A stretch of DNA of 64,000 bases from Mycolicibacterium sp. CR10 (GTDB lineage: Bacteria; Actinomycetota; Actinomycetes; Mycobacteriales; Mycobacteriaceae): positions 103,535-167,534 of the forward strand of contig NZ_STGE01000072.1 of the NCBI RefSeq assembly GCF_005222675.1. The letters are read 5' to 3'. Under the pieces are notes generated by a model, which worked only from the letters and a program-made list of their open reading frames with translations, made no database searches and had not been told where the DNA came from. Of the stretch, positions 53,738 to 61,987 are shown one piece after another. Numbering within the stretch: position 1 is the first letter of the stretch; the number at the start of each line of letters is the position of its first letter. The translations under genes and the position numbers were made by a program.

Positions 53738-54361
53738 TCACTCCGGAGTGAGCCGCAGCACCGCGCCGCTCTCCATCGCCACCCACACCGTCCCGTCCGA
53801 CCCGACGGCGATCCCGTAGGGTTCCGATGTCGACGCCGGCAGGTCGAACTCATCGATGTCGCCTGACCATGCGATGTGCCCGACCCGGTTCGTCGCCCAC
53901 TCGGTGAACCAGCAGCCGTCCGCGCCTGCGGCGATGGCGTGCGGCCGCGCGGCGGCGTCCGGCAGCGCGAACTCGGTGACCGCACCGTCCGGGTCGATAC
54001 GTCCGATCTGACCGGCACCGATCTCGGTGCCCCACACCGCGCCGTCGGTTCCCCTGCAGAGGCCGAACGGACCGCTGCTCGCGTCGAGGTCGTAGGTTTC
54101 CATCGAGCCGTCGGAGGCAATCACGCTCACCCGGTCATCCTCGGTGCGGGTGAACCACGCCGACCCGCCGTGACCCGCCGTCACGACCGACGGCCGTGAG
54201 GCTTGGCCGACCGGGTACTGGGTGTGGGTGCCGTCGGCAGCCAGCCGCATCGCGGCGCCGCTGTGCACCATCGTCACCCACACCGGGCCGTCATCGGTGA
54301 CGGCGATGCCGTACGGATCAGGTTTCTCGGCGATGTCGAACTGAGAGATCTGTGCGTTCAT
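53738..54361 (-). CDS. Short streptogramin-lyase-like (Vgb-type) beta-propeller protein
   Basis: The 207-residue protein contains five repeats of about 40 residues of the form P-[YF]-G-I-x(5)DGxVWxT...RIDPDG, each a propeller blade. The fourth carries HAIAAGADGCWFTEWATNRVG, matching the Vgb active-site blade with its His and Glu. Real virginiamycin B lyases have seven blades and about 290 residues, so this protein is two blades short and may dimerise or be non-enzymatic. ATG 54361 overlaps the upstream gene by four bases; antibiotic inactivation should not be assumed. Confidence 0.75.
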   Translation of the reverse strand: MNAQISQFDIAEKPDPYGIAVTDDGPVWVTMVHSGAAMRLAADGTHTQYPVGQASRPSVVTAGHGGSAWFTRTEDDRVSVIASDGSMETYDLDASSGPFGLCRGTDGAVWGTEIGAGQIGRIDPDGAVTEFALPDAAARPHAIAAGADGCWFTEWATNRVGHIAWSGDIDEFDLPASTSEPYGIAVGSDGTVWVAMESGAVLRLTPE

Positions 54362-54690
54362 CTCGCTTCGTCGTACCCCGGATGGGCGATCGATAATCGG
54401 TGCCGCACCAGAACTCTCAGGCACGCCATGACCTCGTCGCCGCGGTCGTCCAGCTGACCGTCCCGGATGGCACGCGCAAGCGAGGCCTCATCGGCGAAGC
54501 CGAGGCCTCCCAACGCCTCGAGAACCTCATCAGCCGTCTCGTCGAGCAATTCCCGCTCGACGATGCGCAGCACGTTGGCGGCGACGCGCGCGTGGAAGGA
54601 CACCTGCCCGTCGCAGGCCGCGCGGACCTCGTTGTCCAGGAATTCGGCGACGGCGGCGACGAGCTCGGCGGCGGTGGGACGGCCGTTCAT
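54358..54690 (-). CDS. Small DUF6285-like protein (LvaB-type partner)
   Basis: The 110-residue all-helical, acidic protein runs from ATG 54690, overlapping the kinase stop by four bases, to TGA 54358. Segments RPTAAELVAAVAEFLDNEVR and RVAANVLRIVERELL are typical of the small partner proteins found beside APH-type acyl-CoA kinases, where LvaB of the Pseudomonas levulinate pathway is required for kinase activity. It has no enzyme motif. A kinase-partner role is inferred from context. Confidence 0.7.
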   Translation of the reverse strand: MNGRPTAAELVAAVAEFLDNEVRAACDGQVSFHARVAANVLRIVERELLDETADEVLEALGGLGFADEASLARAIRDGQLDDRGDEVMACLRVLVRHRLSIAHPGYDEAR

Positions 54691-55655
54691 TGCGGCCCAC
54701 CTCCGGACAATAGATCCAGGATGTCCCATTCGGTTTCGCTGACCCGGCGCCCAATCGCCGCGAGCTCGACCGAACGCGTCTCCCCGGACAGATGACGTTC
54801 GGCCTGGTGCCTGCAGATGACGCCCCACCGCAACGTCGCCACCGTCAGCCACCACCGGAACGCGTCGCGGTCGACGGACGTTTTCGCCGCCTGCTCGTAG
54901 GCCCGCAAGAATGTCTCGACGCTGCCGAGCCCACCCGCGCCGCGCGTCTCGGGGGCGCCGAACCGCCACGCCCTGATGCAGAACCATGCGAGGTCCTCGT
55001 AGGCCTCGCCGATGTGTGTCAGCTCCCAGTCCAGAACCGCAGCCAGGCCGGAGTCGTCGACGATGAGGTTGCCCATCCGAAAGTCGCCGTGCACCAGCCG
55101 CTTCGGTGACGACGCGGGCCGACTATCGGCAAGGCGTCGGAACGCCCATTCGAAAGTAGCTGTTGTGTCGCCGATCTCGTCCAGCCGGGTGCGCCAGCCG
55201 GCGAGCTCGTCGATCGGTTCCAGCCCGATGCCCTCGTAATCGGTCCGGTGGATCGCGGCCAGCGCCGCGGCGCACTGTTCGAGCAATCGGACCCTGGCTG
55301 CGTCGTCCAATCCGCGCAGGATCCTCGGCGCGATGGTCTCGCCGGCGACGGCTTCGCAGATCAGATAGGGGTTGCCCAGCGCGGCAGGCGAGTCGTCGGC
55401 GGTGAGGATGTGGGGGACGGGCGCTCCCGCGGCGGCGGCCCGTTGCTGCACCTGGGCTTCCAGCTCCATGCCCGCATGGATATCGTCACCGGCGCCGGTG
55501 CGCAGGATCAGCGCGCGGCGACCACCGGCGACGGCATCGAATGACCAGGTGATCCTGCTTGCGCCGCCGGTCAGTGCCTGAAGGTTCTCGACGCTCACCT
55601 CGCCGAGGACGGGATCGAGCACTTGGGCCAGCGCGCGGGTCAGCGTGTCATTCAC
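54687..55655 (-). CDS. APH-type phosphotransferase (LvaA/ACAD10-11 kinase-like)
   Basis: The 322-residue protein has the kinase catalytic loop VHGDFRMGNLIVD and metal-binding VLDWELTHIGEAYEDLAW, with the N-lobe segment GGASRITWSFD. GTG 55655 overlaps the acyl-CoA dehydrogenase stop as GTGA. Human ACAD10/11 fuse exactly this kinase to an acyl-CoA dehydrogenase, and Pseudomonas LvaA with LvaC does the same with separate proteins, phosphorylating a 4-hydroxyacyl-CoA. By that precedent the substrate is a 4-hydroxyacyl-CoA, not an antibiotic. Confidence 0.82.
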   Translation of the reverse strand: MNDTLTRALAQVLDPVLGEVSVENLQALTGGASRITWSFDAVAGGRRALILRTGAGDDIHAGMELEAQVQQRAAAAGAPVPHILTADDSPAALGNPYLICEAVAGETIAPRILRGLDDAARVRLLEQCAAALAAIHRTDYEGIGLEPIDELAGWRTRLDEIGDTTATFEWAFRRLADSRPASSPKRLVHGDFRMGNLIVDDSGLAAVLDWELTHIGEAYEDLAWFCIRAWRFGAPETRGAGGLGSVETFLRAYEQAAKTSVDRDAFRWWLTVATLRWGVICRHQAERHLSGETRSVELAAIGRRVSETEWDILDLLSGGGPQ

Positions 55656-56890
55656 TTGCGCCCGAACCCGAACAGCCGCTGCGCAACTCGGCGTATCTGG
55701 ATCTCCTCGGCTCCCTCGGTGATCCGGTACCGGCGGTGGTGGCGGTAGATGTGTTCGAACGGCTCGTGGCGGCTGTAGCCGACCCCGCCGAACACCTGCA
55801 TCGCACGGTCGGCGGCCTCGCAGACCAGTCGGTTGGCGCGATAGTTGGCCATCGACACCTTGTCGGAGACCTCCATGTGGTGGTTGCGGTCGAGTTCGGA
55901 GGCCGCGTAACGCACCAGCAGTCGCACCATCTGGGCCTCGGTCTGCAACTCCACCAGCGGCCACTGCACCGCCTGGTTGACCGCCAGCGGCTTGCCGAAC
56001 ACCAAGCGTTCTCCCGCGTAGGTGACGGCGCGGTCGATGCAGTACTGCGCGGCCCCCAGGCTGCTCGCCGCTTGACGAATCCTGTTCTCGTGCAGGAATG
56101 TCTGCCCGACCTCGAGTCCGCGATCGACCTCGCCGAGCACGGCGTCGGCGGGCACCCGGACGTTCTCCAGCAGCACCTCGCCGTGATCGGTGGGCATGTT
56201 GAACGTCCACCAGTAGTACGGGACCGAGAAGCCCGGGGCGTCGGTGGGCACCAGGAAGGCGCTGATTCCCCGCGCCTGGCCCGGTTCCCCCGAGGTCCGC
56301 CCGAACACCAGATCATGGGTGGCGCGGTGCACCCCGGTGTTGAATCGCTTGGCGCCGTTGATTACCCAGTCGCTACCGTCCTGAACCGCGCGGGTCTCCA
56401 GCCAGGTGGCGTCCGAACCGTGGTTGGGCTCGGTGAGCCCGAAGGCCATCGACCGCTCGCCGGTGATCAGGGCGTCGGTCCACTCCTTCTTCTGCGCCTC
56501 GGTGCCGAACCGGTCCATCATGATCACCTGCGGGAAGTTGCCCACGATCGAGGGCTCGTCCTGCAGGTCGTTGTGCAGGCCGAGTCCTTTGTGCGCCAAG
56601 TGTTCCCGGATGACGGCCATGTCGATGTTGCTGCCGCCCCGTCCGCCGAACTGCGACGGCAGACCGTAGCGCAGCCAGCCGCCCTTGTCTGCGCGTCGGC
56701 GCATCTCGCCGAGCAGATCTTCCCATTCCCGCCGCGGGACTCCGCCGTTGTCCCAGTCAGTTCGGGCGTGCTCGCGGCGGTGGTCGAAGTACTGGATGTG
56801 TTCGCGCTCCAGCGGTTTGATCTCCGCCTCGATGAACGCGTCCATTTCGGCGAGCAGCCCGGGAAGATGGTCCGGCAGGCTGAAATCCAC
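55652..56890 (-). CDS. Acyl-CoA dehydrogenase family protein (LvaC/ACAD10-11-like)
   Basis: The 412-residue flavoprotein has MAFGLTEPNHGSDATWLETRA, then the central beta-domain and a C-terminal half with QVFGGVGYSRHEPFEHIYRHHRRYRITEG spread over the active-site helix. It begins at GTG 56890 after GGAG. Together with the kinase and the small protein downstream it forms an ACAD-kinase-partner trio, suggesting it converts a 4-phosphoacyl-CoA by eliminating phosphate rather than by classic alpha,beta dehydrogenation. The TetR gene lies 34 bases upstream. Confidence 0.85.
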   Translation of the reverse strand: MDFSLPDHLPGLLAEMDAFIEAEIKPLEREHIQYFDHRREHARTDWDNGGVPRREWEDLLGEMRRRADKGGWLRYGLPSQFGGRGGSNIDMAVIREHLAHKGLGLHNDLQDEPSIVGNFPQVIMMDRFGTEAQKKEWTDALITGERSMAFGLTEPNHGSDATWLETRAVQDGSDWVINGAKRFNTGVHRATHDLVFGRTSGEPGQARGISAFLVPTDAPGFSVPYYWWTFNMPTDHGEVLLENVRVPADAVLGEVDRGLEVGQTFLHENRIRQAASSLGAAQYCIDRAVTYAGERLVFGKPLAVNQAVQWPLVELQTEAQMVRLLVRYAASELDRNHHMEVSDKVSMANYRANRLVCEAADRAMQVFGGVGYSRHEPFEHIYRHHRRYRITEGAEEIQIRRVAQRLFGFGRK

Positions 56891-56924
56891 AGTGTCTCCT
56901 CTAAGTCTCCGTCGACAGTACTTA

Positions 56925-57545
56925 CTAGAAGCCGTACAGCGTCTTCTTCCAAATTCGTGACAGCGTCGCGATGGCGTCGTCGTCGGTGATATCGATCCCG
57001 AGTCCGTGAGTGCCGACGAACACGGTGGTGAAGTTCTCGAAGAGCAGTGCGATCGCCGCGGCGGTGTACTCCGCGTTCAATTCGGTTCCGTAACCCTGCT
57101 CCTGGGCGCGGCGCACCGATGCCGCGACGATGTCGACACCGAAGCGACGGAACTCGTTGCGCACTGCGGCGAACCGCGGCTGGGTGGCGGCCAACTGAGC
57201 CACCGCGATCATGATGCCGATGTTCTGCTTGAACATCGTCCAATAGCCGGTCACGACCGCGGTGAAGAATGCATCGTCGTCGGGCGACTCGGGTAGGTGC
57301 AGGCTCAGTCCCGACGGTGTGACGACGTCTCGCAGGAACGACTGTGCCAACGCCGCCAGCAGATCCTCCTTGTCGGCGAAGTACCGGTAGAACACCGCGG
57401 GTGACTTGCCCGCGGCCGAGGTGATGTCGCCCAAGGTGGTGCCGTGGAAGCCACGCTCGGCGAAAAGTTTCCGGGCGGCCTGCTCGAGAGCGAGCTGGGT
57501 CTGCCGGCCCTTGGCGCTCAGCGTTCCCGGTTGTCCGGCTGCCAC
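56925..57545 (-). CDS. TetR family regulator of the catabolic operon
   Basis: The 206-residue protein has the TetR DNA-binding domain AARKLFAERGFHGTTLGDI followed by AAGKSPAVFYRYFADKEDLL (about residues 20-65). It starts at GTG 57545, five bases after the lyase gene, so it is co-transcribed with the genes it probably regulates. The 26-bp palindrome at 61988 in front of the operon is the natural candidate operator. Confidence 0.85.
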   Translation of the reverse strand: MAAGQPGTLSAKGRQTQLALEQAARKLFAERGFHGTTLGDITSAAGKSPAVFYRYFADKEDLLAALAQSFLRDVVTPSGLSLHLPESPDDDAFFTAVVTGYWTMFKQNIGIMIAVAQLAATQPRFAAVRNEFRRFGVDIVAASVRRAQEQGYGTELNAEYTAAAIALLFENFTTVFVGTHGLGIDITDDDAIATLSRIWKKTLYGF

Positions 57546-57550
57546 GTCCG

Positions 57551-58456
57551 CTAGTCCAGGATCCGGTCGCCGGCACGCAGCAGCGCGCTCGGAAGGTCAT
57601 GGCCCACCGAATCCTGCGCGACGCGGGCGGCGGCGATCGCCGCCTGCAGGTCCACGTCCACGTGGACTCCGCTGTCCCGCAACAGGTACACCAGATCCTC
57701 GACGGCGATGTTGCCGCTGGCCCCGGGGGCGAACGGGCAACCGCCGAGCCCGCCCACCGATGCGTCGAGCCGGGTGACGCCCGAGCTCACCGCAGCGTAG
57801 GCACTGGCCAGACCCGTGCCGCGGGTGTTGTGGAAATGCGCGCCCAGGGGGATGTCGCCGATCCGCGGCCGGACGAGGGCAATCAGGTCGGTGACCCGTC
57901 GAGGGGTCGCGGTGCCGATGGTGTCGGCGATGGCCAGCCGGTCGACCCCGGCCTCGGTGGCCGCAGTCACGATGTCCACCACTCGTTTCGGGGCCGTCGG
58001 CCCGTCGAATGGGCAGTCCCACGCGGTCGCGACGATGACCTCGACCGAGACTCCGCTATCGTGGGCGATCGCGACAATCTCGGCGATCTTCGCGGTCGCT
58101 TCCGCCGTCGTGCGGCCCACATTGGCCTGGCTGTGCCCGTCGGCCGCCGACACCACGTACTCGATCGAATGCAGTCCCGCGGCGAGTGCACGCTTGGCGC
58201 CGTTGGGGCTGGCTACCAGGGCGGAGAATTCGATGTTCGGAAAGTTGTGCAGTTCGGCGGCGAGCTCGGCGGCATCGGCCAGGGCGGGCACCTTCGACGG
58301 CGACACGAAGGCCGTGGCCTCCATTTCGCGCACCCCGGTGGCAGCGATGGCCGCGAGCAGATCGAGCTTCGCGGACAACGGAATCGGGGCTTCGATCTGC
58401 AGCCCGTCGCGCAACGACACGTCACGGATGTCAACATGTTGCGGTGGGCGGGTCAT
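57551..58456 (-). CDS. Hydroxymethylglutaryl-CoA lyase family protein
   Basis: The 301-residue TIM-barrel enzyme has RDVSLRDGLQ (metal-binding Asp), the HFHNTRGTG metal-ligand loop and the HMG-CoA lyase signature cysteine in GLGGCPFAPGASGN. It cleaves 3-hydroxy-3-methylglutaryl-CoA, or a similar 3-hydroxydicarboxyl-CoA, to acetyl-CoA and a keto acid. It overlaps the CoA-transferase gene, which can supply the CoA ester. Confidence 0.85.
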   Translation of the reverse strand: MTRPPQHVDIRDVSLRDGLQIEAPIPLSAKLDLLAAIAATGVREMEATAFVSPSKVPALADAAELAAELHNFPNIEFSALVASPNGAKRALAAGLHSIEYVVSAADGHSQANVGRTTAEATAKIAEIVAIAHDSGVSVEVIVATAWDCPFDGPTAPKRVVDIVTAATEAGVDRLAIADTIGTATPRRVTDLIALVRPRIGDIPLGAHFHNTRGTGLASAYAAVSSGVTRLDASVGGLGGCPFAPGASGNIAVEDLVYLLRDSGVHVDVDLQAAIAAARVAQDSVGHDLPSALLRAGDRILD

Positions 58457-59658
58457 ATCACGCCCTCCGATCTCAGCGTCTCCAGTTCGGCGTCGCTCCT
58501 GCCGAGCAGATCGCGATAGATCTCGTCGTTGTGCTGACCCGGTCGTGACGATCCGGCGCTGCGGATGGTGCCCGGAGTGTCGGACAGCACCGGCACCACG
58601 CCGGGACCCTTGACATTTCGTCCGATGCGCTCGTCCCAGTGGTCGGCGATCATCCCGCGGGACTTCAGCTGAGGGTCTTCGACGACCTCGGCCACGGTGT
58701 TGATCGGGCCGCTGATCACCCCGGCCGCCGACAGGGTTGCGATGATGTCGGCGGGCTGACGCGCCGCAGCCCAGGACCCGATGATGTCGTCGAGCTCGTC
58801 CTGATTACGTCCGCGCGCAACATGATTGGAGAAGCGCTCGTCGGTGGCGAGCTCCGGCTGGTCCATGGCACCGCAGAGCCTCCGGAACACGGTGTCCTGG
58901 TTGGCCGCGATCACCACCCAGCTGCCGTCGGCGGTCGGGTAGATGTTCGATGGGGCGATGCCCTCCAGCCGGGTGCCCGACGGACCCCGCACCACGCCTC
59001 CGACGTCGTAGTCCGGGATCGTGGATTCCTGCACCGCCAGACATGATTCGGTGAGGGCCGCATCGACGACCTGTCCTTCGCCGGTGACCGAACGGCGGTA
59101 CAGCGCCGCGAGCGCACCCTGAGCGGCGAACATCCCGGCGAGGCTGTCGCCCAACGACAGGGCCAGCCGTGGGGGAGGGCCGCCCGGAAAGCCGTTCATG
59201 TGACGCAGGCCGCTGGCGGCTTCAGCGACAGACGCGTAGCCCGCCTTGTGCGCCTCTGGGCCGGTCTGGCCGTACCCGGATACCCGAACCAGGATGATGC
59301 CGCGGTTACGGTCGCGCAGAACGTCGTAGCCCAGGCCCCACTTCTCCAGTGTGCCCGGCCGGAAGTTCTCGACGATGACGTCGCTGCGCTCGACAAGGTC
59401 GAGGAAGATGTCGCGGCCCTTGGGCTCGCGCAGGTTGAGCGTGACGGCCTTCTTGTTGCGCGCGTGCACCGTCCAGAAGAAGTGATGGCCGTCGAGTTCG
59501 GCCTGACCCCAGGTGCGCAGCGGATCCGGAGCGCCCGGCGGCTCGATCTTGATGACCTCCGCGCCCATGTCGCCGAGCAACCGTCCGGCGAACGGCCCGG
59601 AGATCAGGGTTCCGACCTCGATCACCCGGATCCCATCGAGCGGCCCCGTCGGTGTCAC
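58453..59658 (-). CDS. CaiB/BaiF CoA-transferase (second member)
   Basis: This 401-residue family III CoA-transferase shows GDMGAEVIKIEPPGAPDPLR, NKKAVTLNL, VVENFRPGTLEKWGLGYDVL, and SLGDSLAGMFAAQGALAAL. It starts at GTG 59658 overlapping the hydrolase stop. Coupled to the lyase, it probably activates a dicarboxylic acid for cleavage. It is only distantly similar to the member at 13576. Confidence 0.83.
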   Translation of the reverse strand: MTPTGPLDGIRVIEVGTLISGPFAGRLLGDMGAEVIKIEPPGAPDPLRTWGQAELDGHHFFWTVHARNKKAVTLNLREPKGRDIFLDLVERSDVIVENFRPGTLEKWGLGYDVLRDRNRGIILVRVSGYGQTGPEAHKAGYASVAEAASGLRHMNGFPGGPPPRLALSLGDSLAGMFAAQGALAALYRRSVTGEGQVVDAALTESCLAVQESTIPDYDVGGVVRGPSGTRLEGIAPSNIYPTADGSWVVIAANQDTVFRRLCGAMDQPELATDERFSNHVARGRNQDELDDIIGSWAAARQPADIIATLSAAGVISGPINTVAEVVEDPQLKSRGMIADHWDERIGRNVKGPGVVPVLSDTPGTIRSAGSSRPGQHNDEIYRDLLGRSDAELETLRSEGVI

Positions 59659-60833
59659 GGCGCCGCCGCGAAATCATGGCGCGCAAGCCAGTCCGTCGCG
59701 ATGCCGACGGCTTCGCGCAGTTTGCCGCGCTGGTCGGGTCCGGCGTAGTAGTGGTTGGCGCCGGGGATCTCGTGCATCTCCTTGTCAGGATGCCCGATGG
59801 CCTCGAACAACCGGCGGGTGTGGCTGGGGGTGCAGGCGTCGTCGGCGAGGTTGCCGATGACCAGCGTGGGCACGGCGATGTCGGGCCCCGCCTTCACGGC
59901 GTCACCGTTGGCGTCGTCGTAGCTCCACTGAGACAGCCAGCTGCGCAGCGTGCAGAACCGGGCCAGACCCACCGGACTCATGTTCACCACCTGAGGATCG
60001 CCCAGATAGCACGTTCCCGGGGCCCGTTCGTTCGGATCGACCGTCGGGTCGAGCCAGCGCGGGTCGGCCATGGTGCCGTGGACGACGAACGCGAACTCGT
60101 CGTCGGGTCTGCCGGCCGCCTTCAGCTCGGCCAATTTTTCCTTGACCCACTTGGTGATTCGCCGGTTCCGTGCGACCTGGGCCTGGTGATAACGCTCCAG
60201 GAACTCCGGCGTGTAGGGCGGCTGGTTAGGGTTCTCGGGGTTGTAGAGGTCCAGCTCCGGGTCCCGCTTGGTGGGGTCGTTCTCGTCGAGGATGGAGGCG
60301 TCCATCCATTCGGTCATGGTGCCGTGCCTGCTGATGTGGGCGGCGAGCAGCATGACGCCGTCGGCAGGGATCAGCCCGAGCTGTGTCAGATCCGGGCCGT
60401 CGCCCGAAGGGCTGGCGGTCACCGTCGGGTTCTGCGCCTGCTGTTGGTAGAACACCGACAGCGATCCTCCACCGCTCCAGCCGGCCAGCACGACCTTCGA
60501 ATAGCCCAGCCGGTTCTTCGCGTCCTTGATGCACTCACCGAGATCCTCGACGACCTTCTCCATCAGCAGTGCGGAGTCGGTGCCGCGGAACCGGCTGTTG
60601 CAGTAGATGACATGGTGGCCTGCGCGGGCCAGAGCGTTGATCATGGGCAGATAAGCGCCACCGCCGATCGGGTGCATGAACACCAGCACGGTGTCCGACG
60701 GCACCGAAGGCTTCAACAGATAGCTCTCGAGCACCACCAATTCGGCGACGCCGCCGTAGACATCGCGGACAGCCGAGTTGTTCTGGTAGGCAACCAGATA
60801 GGGGATGCGCTGGTAATCGTGCTTGACGCTCAT
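59655..60833 (-). CDS. Alpha/beta hydrolase (about 390 residues)
   Basis: The 392-residue protein has an oxyanion segment FMHPIGGGAYLP, the nucleophile in LAGWSGGGSLSVF and His in IPGANHYYAGP. It has an enlarged lid region (residues about 150-260), and is longer than standard serine hydrolases. The ATG at 60833 is 13 bases beyond a stop-linked repeat. In an operon after a ring-cleavage-like dioxygenase it might hydrolyse an ester or a C-C bond of the ring-opened product; this is inference. Confidence 0.78.
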   Translation of the reverse strand: MSVKHDYQRIPYLVAYQNNSAVRDVYGGVAELVVLESYLLKPSVPSDTVLVFMHPIGGGAYLPMINALARAGHHVIYCNSRFRGTDSALLMEKVVEDLGECIKDAKNRLGYSKVVLAGWSGGGSLSVFYQQQAQNPTVTASPSGDGPDLTQLGLIPADGVMLLAAHISRHGTMTEWMDASILDENDPTKRDPELDLYNPENPNQPPYTPEFLERYHQAQVARNRRITKWVKEKLAELKAAGRPDDEFAFVVHGTMADPRWLDPTVDPNERAPGTCYLGDPQVVNMSPVGLARFCTLRSWLSQWSYDDANGDAVKAGPDIAVPTLVIGNLADDACTPSHTRRLFEAIGHPDKEMHEIPGANHYYAGPDQRGKLREAVGIATDWLARHDFAAAP

Positions 60834-60846
60834 CAATACCCTTGTT

Positions 60847-60864
60847 TCTTCGCGCAAGCGCTCA
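60847..60864 (-). repeat. Stop-linked junction repeat, copy 4
   Basis: TGAGCGCTTGCGCGAAGA on the minus strand directly follows the stop of the dioxygenase-like gene, with the hydrolase ATG 13 bases beyond. It is identical to the nuoD-nuoE copy 12 kb away. Confidence 0.8.
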
Positions 60865-61971
60865 TCAATGCTGCCCGAGGTCGTTTGCCAGAACTTCTGC
60901 CGACGGAACCAGCCGCTTGCGGGTGTCGATTGCGATCACCTGCCAGTCCACGGACTCGTAGTCGTCGAACTTGCGGCGGGCCCGTTCACGTGCCTTCTCC
61001 GGCGCCCCGTGGTGAACCCCTTGCGGCGCATGGGAGATCAGCCCCGGTGGCATCGGGATGCCGTAGAGCGAGCCGCCGTGAAAGAAGGCGATCTCGTCGA
61101 AGTCGACATTGCGGTGATACCACGGCGTGCGCTCGGTCCCGGGGATGCCCTCTGCGGGCTTGGGCAGGAAGTTCATCACGTAGACACCGGTGGCCTGCAT
61201 GAAAAGGTGAACGGTCGGCGGCAGGTGCACGCTGTTGGAGGTCACGACGTTGTAGTCGGCGATGTTGAAGGTGAACGCGAAGTTGTCGCCACGCCAGCCC
61301 TCGACGTCGAGCGGATGATGTTGGTAGTACAGCGTTGTCGGTCCGCCGGCAACGGACGGGTGCACCAACCGGACCTCGTACTCGCCGTCTTTCCGCGGCC
61401 CGTCATCGCAGGGCTGCGGTTCAGGGATGACCATCTGCGAAGGGTCGAACGGAAAGTGACGTCCGAGCTGTCCCGGTGGCGGCACCCGGAACTCGTCGGT
61501 GGCCTGGATCATCAGCCAGGTGCACTGATCGTCGGGGATGTGGCGCCACGTGCACGCCTTCGGCAGGTACACCCAGTCGCCCTTGCGGTACCGCAGCGGT
61601 CCGAACTCGGTCTCGATCAGCCCTTCGCCCTCGTGCACGAAGCACAGCAGATCGCCGTCGATGTACCGCACGAAGAACGGCATCGGATCGACGCGCCGGG
61701 ACAGCGATACTTCGCAGTCGGCATTGGAGAACATCAACAGGGGAGCGCCGTGGGTATCGGTGGCGTCGCCGGGTTTGAGCTCGCTCGACAACACGTCGAC
61801 GGGTCGCAGCGGGCCGATGGAGCGGTACGCCGTCGGGTCATGACGGCGATAGAGGTTGGCGGTGCGGCCGGTGAAGCCACCGCGGCCGAGTTCGTCATCC
61901 TTCAGTCCGTCGAGGTCGGCGTGCAGCCGGCGGGGGGTCGTGCCCTTGCGTAGGTGGATGAACGACTCCAT
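60865..61971 (-). CDS. Homogentisate 1,2-dioxygenase-like cupin
   Basis: The 368-residue protein follows the HmgA fold: an N-terminal domain with RYRKGDWVYLPKACTWRHI and a C-terminal jelly roll with PPTVHLFMQATGVYVMNFLP and YHRNVDFDEIAFFHGG, ending SHAPQGVHHGAP. In known HGD enzymes the metal His and Glu are six residues apart in YHRNCMSE; here His286 is followed by Glu at +7 (Glu293), with Asp at +6. It is also about 70 residues shorter than animal HGD. The ring substrate may therefore differ from homogentisate, and no maleylacetoacetate isomerase or fumarylacetoacetase is nearby. Confidence 0.75.
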   Translation of the reverse strand: MESFIHLRKGTTPRRLHADLDGLKDDELGRGGFTGRTANLYRRHDPTAYRSIGPLRPVDVLSSELKPGDATDTHGAPLLMFSNADCEVSLSRRVDPMPFFVRYIDGDLLCFVHEGEGLIETEFGPLRYRKGDWVYLPKACTWRHIPDDQCTWLMIQATDEFRVPPPGQLGRHFPFDPSQMVIPEPQPCDDGPRKDGEYEVRLVHPSVAGGPTTLYYQHHPLDVEGWRGDNFAFTFNIADYNVVTSNSVHLPPTVHLFMQATGVYVMNFLPKPAEGIPGTERTPWYHRNVDFDEIAFFHGGSLYGIPMPPGLISHAPQGVHHGAPEKARERARRKFDDYESVDWQVIAIDTRKRLVPSAEVLANDLGQH

Positions 61972-61987
61972 GACACCCTCTCTCGCC

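Noticed and set aside
53738..54361. Streptogramin resistance gene
   Set aside because: The protein lacks two of the seven blades and sits in a catabolic operon; resistance cannot be claimed.
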